A DNA stretch of 38,281 nt from a virus, in IMG/VR virus record IMGVR_UViG_3300034101_000828, positions 1-38,281 of that record. One strand, given 5' to 3'. Both the position numbers and the translations under genes were made by a program. Below the pieces are notes generated by a model. It made no database searches. It saw only the letters and a program-made list of their open reading frames with translations, and was not told the origin of the DNA. Below are positions 36,445 to 38,281 of the stretch, piece by piece (position 1 is the stretch's first letter; each line of letters begins with the position of its first letter).

Positions 36445-36725
36445 GAATCTGATTCACCGTAACCAGTTTTGTACGGTACTAGTCCGTATTTGTTTTCTAT
36501 CTGGGCAATCAACATTTCAAACGATTCTATCGTTTCACATACCAACTCTACTTCACAGAATACAATCATGTAATCTTCTTCGTTGAGATGTTTTATGTCT
36601 ACTTTTACATCGCTTTCTAATCGCTTAATCTTACAGTCATCGTAAGATAGAGCAATATCTTCTATCAAGAAACCATCTACCCTATCAGCGTCTTCTTCAA
36701 AGAAGTATTTGATACTGTAAGCCAT
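36423..36725 (-). CDS. Small acidic protein within the tRNA cluster
   Basis: 100 aa from ATG 36725, preceded by TTGGAGAGC; an upstream in-frame ATG at 36737 abuts tRNA-Glu and is less likely. The sequence is acidic (FEEDADRVDGFLIEDIALSY, KVDIKHLNEEDYMIVFCEVE) with no known motif; an alternating pattern suggests a small alpha/beta protein. The last codons, including GWQSG and the TGA stop, lie in the 5' part of tRNA-Ser. The good ribosome site supports a real gene. Function unknown. Confidence 0.65.
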   Translation of the reverse strand: MAYSIKYFFEEDADRVDGFLIEDIALSYDDCKIKRLESDVKVDIKHLNEEDYMIVFCEVELVCETIESFEMLIAQIENKYGLVPYKTGYGESDSDGWQSG

Positions 36726-36737
36726 GATGCTCTCCAA

Positions 36738-36809
36738 TGAGCCTGAGGGGAATCGAACCCCTGTTCAGAGATTGAAAGTCTCTTGTCCTAGCCGCTAGAC
36801 GACAGGCCC
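36738..36809 (-). tRNA. tRNA-Glu(UUC)
   Basis: 72 nt. Acceptor GGGCCTG/CAGGCTC, anticodon stem AGAGA/TCTCT with loop CTTTCAA, T arm AGGGG/CCCCT with loop TTCGATT, discriminator A. Lies 5 bases after the UvsE gene and just ahead of the 100-aa gene. CCA not encoded. Confidence 0.93.
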
Positions 36810-36814
36810 GTATT

Positions 36815-37720
36815 TCACGAATGCAGTAACTGGTACTTATCTAGATAGGTTTGCAGAGCGAGTTCTTTTGCTTTCGCTTCAATCATAACATCGTAATCGC
36901 GCGAATGCAAATCGTTTGGGATCGGATTGTAAATAAAGTCTGAGTGTGCTTGTGGCTTTTTACCTTGCGCTGATTCTGAGTAGTGAATCTTTGGCACTTG
37001 ATTACTAGGCCATGTTTCAAACGCCATGTCTGCTGCGTCGTGCAGAGACTCGCGGTTGCAGAACTTGTGGTGGTGAACATCCAACACTAAGCGCACACGC
37101 TCTCCGATACCGTACTCTACAAGATCGCTGATGCTCCACATGGAGGCCTTGTCATCATTTTCGATGGTGATATGAGCGCGTTCCCACTCCGTGAGTAGTG
37201 CTAGATTGTCGAGAAAACGCTTTGCAGTATCGCGCTTGTTTCCTCCGTATGTACCACCCATATGGAAATTGATTACAAAGTCATCATTGGGGCAGCACAG
37301 CATCTTACCAAGCATGGCGTGCATTCGCAGACACATCACAGATTTTGTAACAATGGTTTGGTTTGGACTAGCAAGACAGGTGTACGGACCTGGATGACAA
37401 GAAAGACGAATTCCATTTTCTGCTGCACATCGACCCGCTTCAAGAATGTTGGAAGAAATCTGCGGCCAGTCTTTCAGGTCTTCCAGTTTGTACTGGTACT
37501 TGGGATGATCCATGAACGGAAACAAACCACTACCGACACGGAACATTCTGATATTCCGATTTGCATTCCATTCCATGATGGTGATGAGGTCTGCGGAGTT
37601 CTTTAGTGCAAGATCGTTTACACGCTCAAGCGTGAACCGCGCCTCCCGCAAGGTGCGGTCGGTCAAAATCTTGGCACCGAGAGTCATGTTTTTACAAGCG
37701 TAACCGAGGTGTCGGATCAT
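36815..37720 (-). CDS. uvsE: UV-damage endonuclease UvsE/UVDE
   Basis: 301 aa, the usual full length. LGYACKNMTL opens the fold and IMEWNANRNIRMFRVGSGLF continues it. Metal ligands of the TIM-barrel enzyme are present in order: His109 (SCHPGPYTCL), His153 (NFHMGG), Glu187 (ENDD), Asp214 and His217 (LDVHHHKF), His246 (KIHYSES, with Lys244 at the carboxylated-lysine position), His259 (AHSDF) and Glu281 (MIEAKAKELAL). UvsE nicks DNA 5' of pyrimidine dimers and other lesions, beginning repair without a glycosylase; T4 itself uses the unrelated DenV. GGTGG lies upstream of the ATG. Likely protects phage DNA in sunlit water (inference). Confidence 0.95.
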   Translation of the reverse strand: MIRHLGYACKNMTLGAKILTDRTLREARFTLERVNDLALKNSADLITIMEWNANRNIRMFRVGSGLFPFMDHPKYQYKLEDLKDWPQISSNILEAGRCAAENGIRLSCHPGPYTCLASPNQTIVTKSVMCLRMHAMLGKMLCCPNDDFVINFHMGGTYGGNKRDTAKRFLDNLALLTEWERAHITIENDDKASMWSISDLVEYGIGERVRLVLDVHHHKFCNRESLHDAADMAFETWPSNQVPKIHYSESAQGKKPQAHSDFIYNPIPNDLHSRDYDVMIEAKAKELALQTYLDKYQLLHS

Positions 37721-37761
37721 GTGATAAGTTTACCACCGATCCTTATAGATGCAAGCCAGTT

Positions 37762-38262
37762 TCAGTATTTGCAGTCAGGATCGTCTTTGCCGCCTGGACA
37801 ACCCTTTGTACTGCCACCTTTACCCGCCCACAAGTCTTTGCACGCCCAGTACTGGGCGCTCAGTTTATCCTTAGCCTGATCGCAGTTGTGTCGCGCACGG
37901 AACGAGGATCTAGCCTTTGCGCTGTAGTTGTGACCGTATCCATCTGCCCCGTAATGCACGATCTTCTCTTGTCCATCTTGGCAGGCCTTGACCATGCGCT
38001 TCTTGCCTGGACGGGTGCTTGGGCGTGGTTTATTGCAAGGCATACTTTCCTTGTCTGCAACTTCCGCAACAAACCCGGAGAATCGCTTGCCTTGGAAAGC
38101 ATCGGTAGATTCGTTCCATTTATCTCCAACCTTTTGACTTGGAGAGTTACCAACAAATACCCCATTCTCCCGACTAAGACCACCGTATTCTTTGGCAGCC
38201 TTTACCATTCCCTTCTTAGAGCCTTTAGCAATAATCTTTCCTTTCACAACCAATGCGTACAT
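37762..38262 (-). CDS. Small conserved phage protein with Cys/basic domain
   Basis: 166 aa. Residues 1-30 (MYALVVKGKIIAKGSKKGMV) form a short basic start. Residues about 75-155 carry a pattern I know from phages and large DNA viruses without a known role: CNKPRPSTRPGKKRMVKACQ, KIVHYGADGYGHNYSAKARS, SFRARHNCDQAKDKLSAQYW, then AC. The paired Cys and His residues could bind a metal. The Gly/Lys-rich end (GSTKGCPGGKDDPDCKY) adds two Cys. The start at 38262 has only a weak ribosome site. It precedes UvsE by 41 bases and is probably co-transcribed. Function unknown. Confidence 0.75.
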   Translation of the reverse strand: MYALVVKGKIIAKGSKKGMVKAAKEYGGLSRENGVFVGNSPSQKVGDKWNESTDAFQGKRFSGFVAEVADKESMPCNKPRPSTRPGKKRMVKACQDGQEKIVHYGADGYGHNYSAKARSSFRARHNCDQAKDKLSAQYWACKDLWAGKGGSTKGCPGGKDDPDCKY

Positions 38263-38281
38263 TTGTGTTCCAGTTGCTTCT

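Overview
This window is a 38 kb segment of a large T4-like contractile-tailed phage (Caudoviricetes). It resembles the marine cyanophage and pelagiphage branch of T4-like viruses. Every gene I can support lies on the minus strand, so the segment is read from right to left. Genes are packed end to end, often with a TAATG or ATGA stop/start overlap, and no stretch over 300 bases lacks a gene. The baseplate order (gp5-like spike, PAAR tip, gp25, gp6, gp7-position protein, gp8-like) follows T4, and the accessory proteins are types I associate with T4-like marine phages. The host cannot be read from the sequence; no photosynthesis gene is present.

Right end (about 35.4-38.3 kb): a small Cys-containing conserved phage protein, a UV-damage endonuclease (UvsE) with its metal ligands intact, and five tRNA genes (Glu, Ser, Cys, and two with UUR-Leu anticodons). 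A 100-aa ORF is wedged among the tRNAs and overlaps tRNA-Ser. A degenerate PAP2-phosphatase-like protein follows.

Middle right (about 31.2-35.4 kb): a coiled-coil protein, a ligase-fold nucleotidyltransferase-like protein with a capsid-targeting-like N-terminus, a previously unlisted 40-aa membrane peptide, a NadM/NMNAT-type nucleotidyltransferase with an exceptionally long Shine-Dalgarno, and three small unknown proteins. One of these carries a terminator-like hairpin inside its coding sequence.

Baseplate block (about 14-31 kb): gp5-like hub/spike lacking the lysozyme domain, PAAR tip, an unrecognised 478-aa protein, gp25, gp6, a gp7-position protein, an enlarged gp8-like protein and a giant 2273-aa DUF4815-type protein.

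Fibre block (1-14 kb): a coiled-coil protein with a 200-residue Pro-Thr tail, a 1027-aa fibre-like protein, and three paralogous collar-domain fibres; the last runs off the left edge. The most unusual feature of the window is here. Cys-rich domains and Pro-Thr minisatellites have been inserted at different points of the same fibre architecture, and shorter Thr/Pro tracts also occur in gp6 and other virion proteins. Together the genes build the baseplate, spike and a multi-fibre host-recognition apparatus, alongside DNA repair, tRNA and nucleotide-transfer functions.
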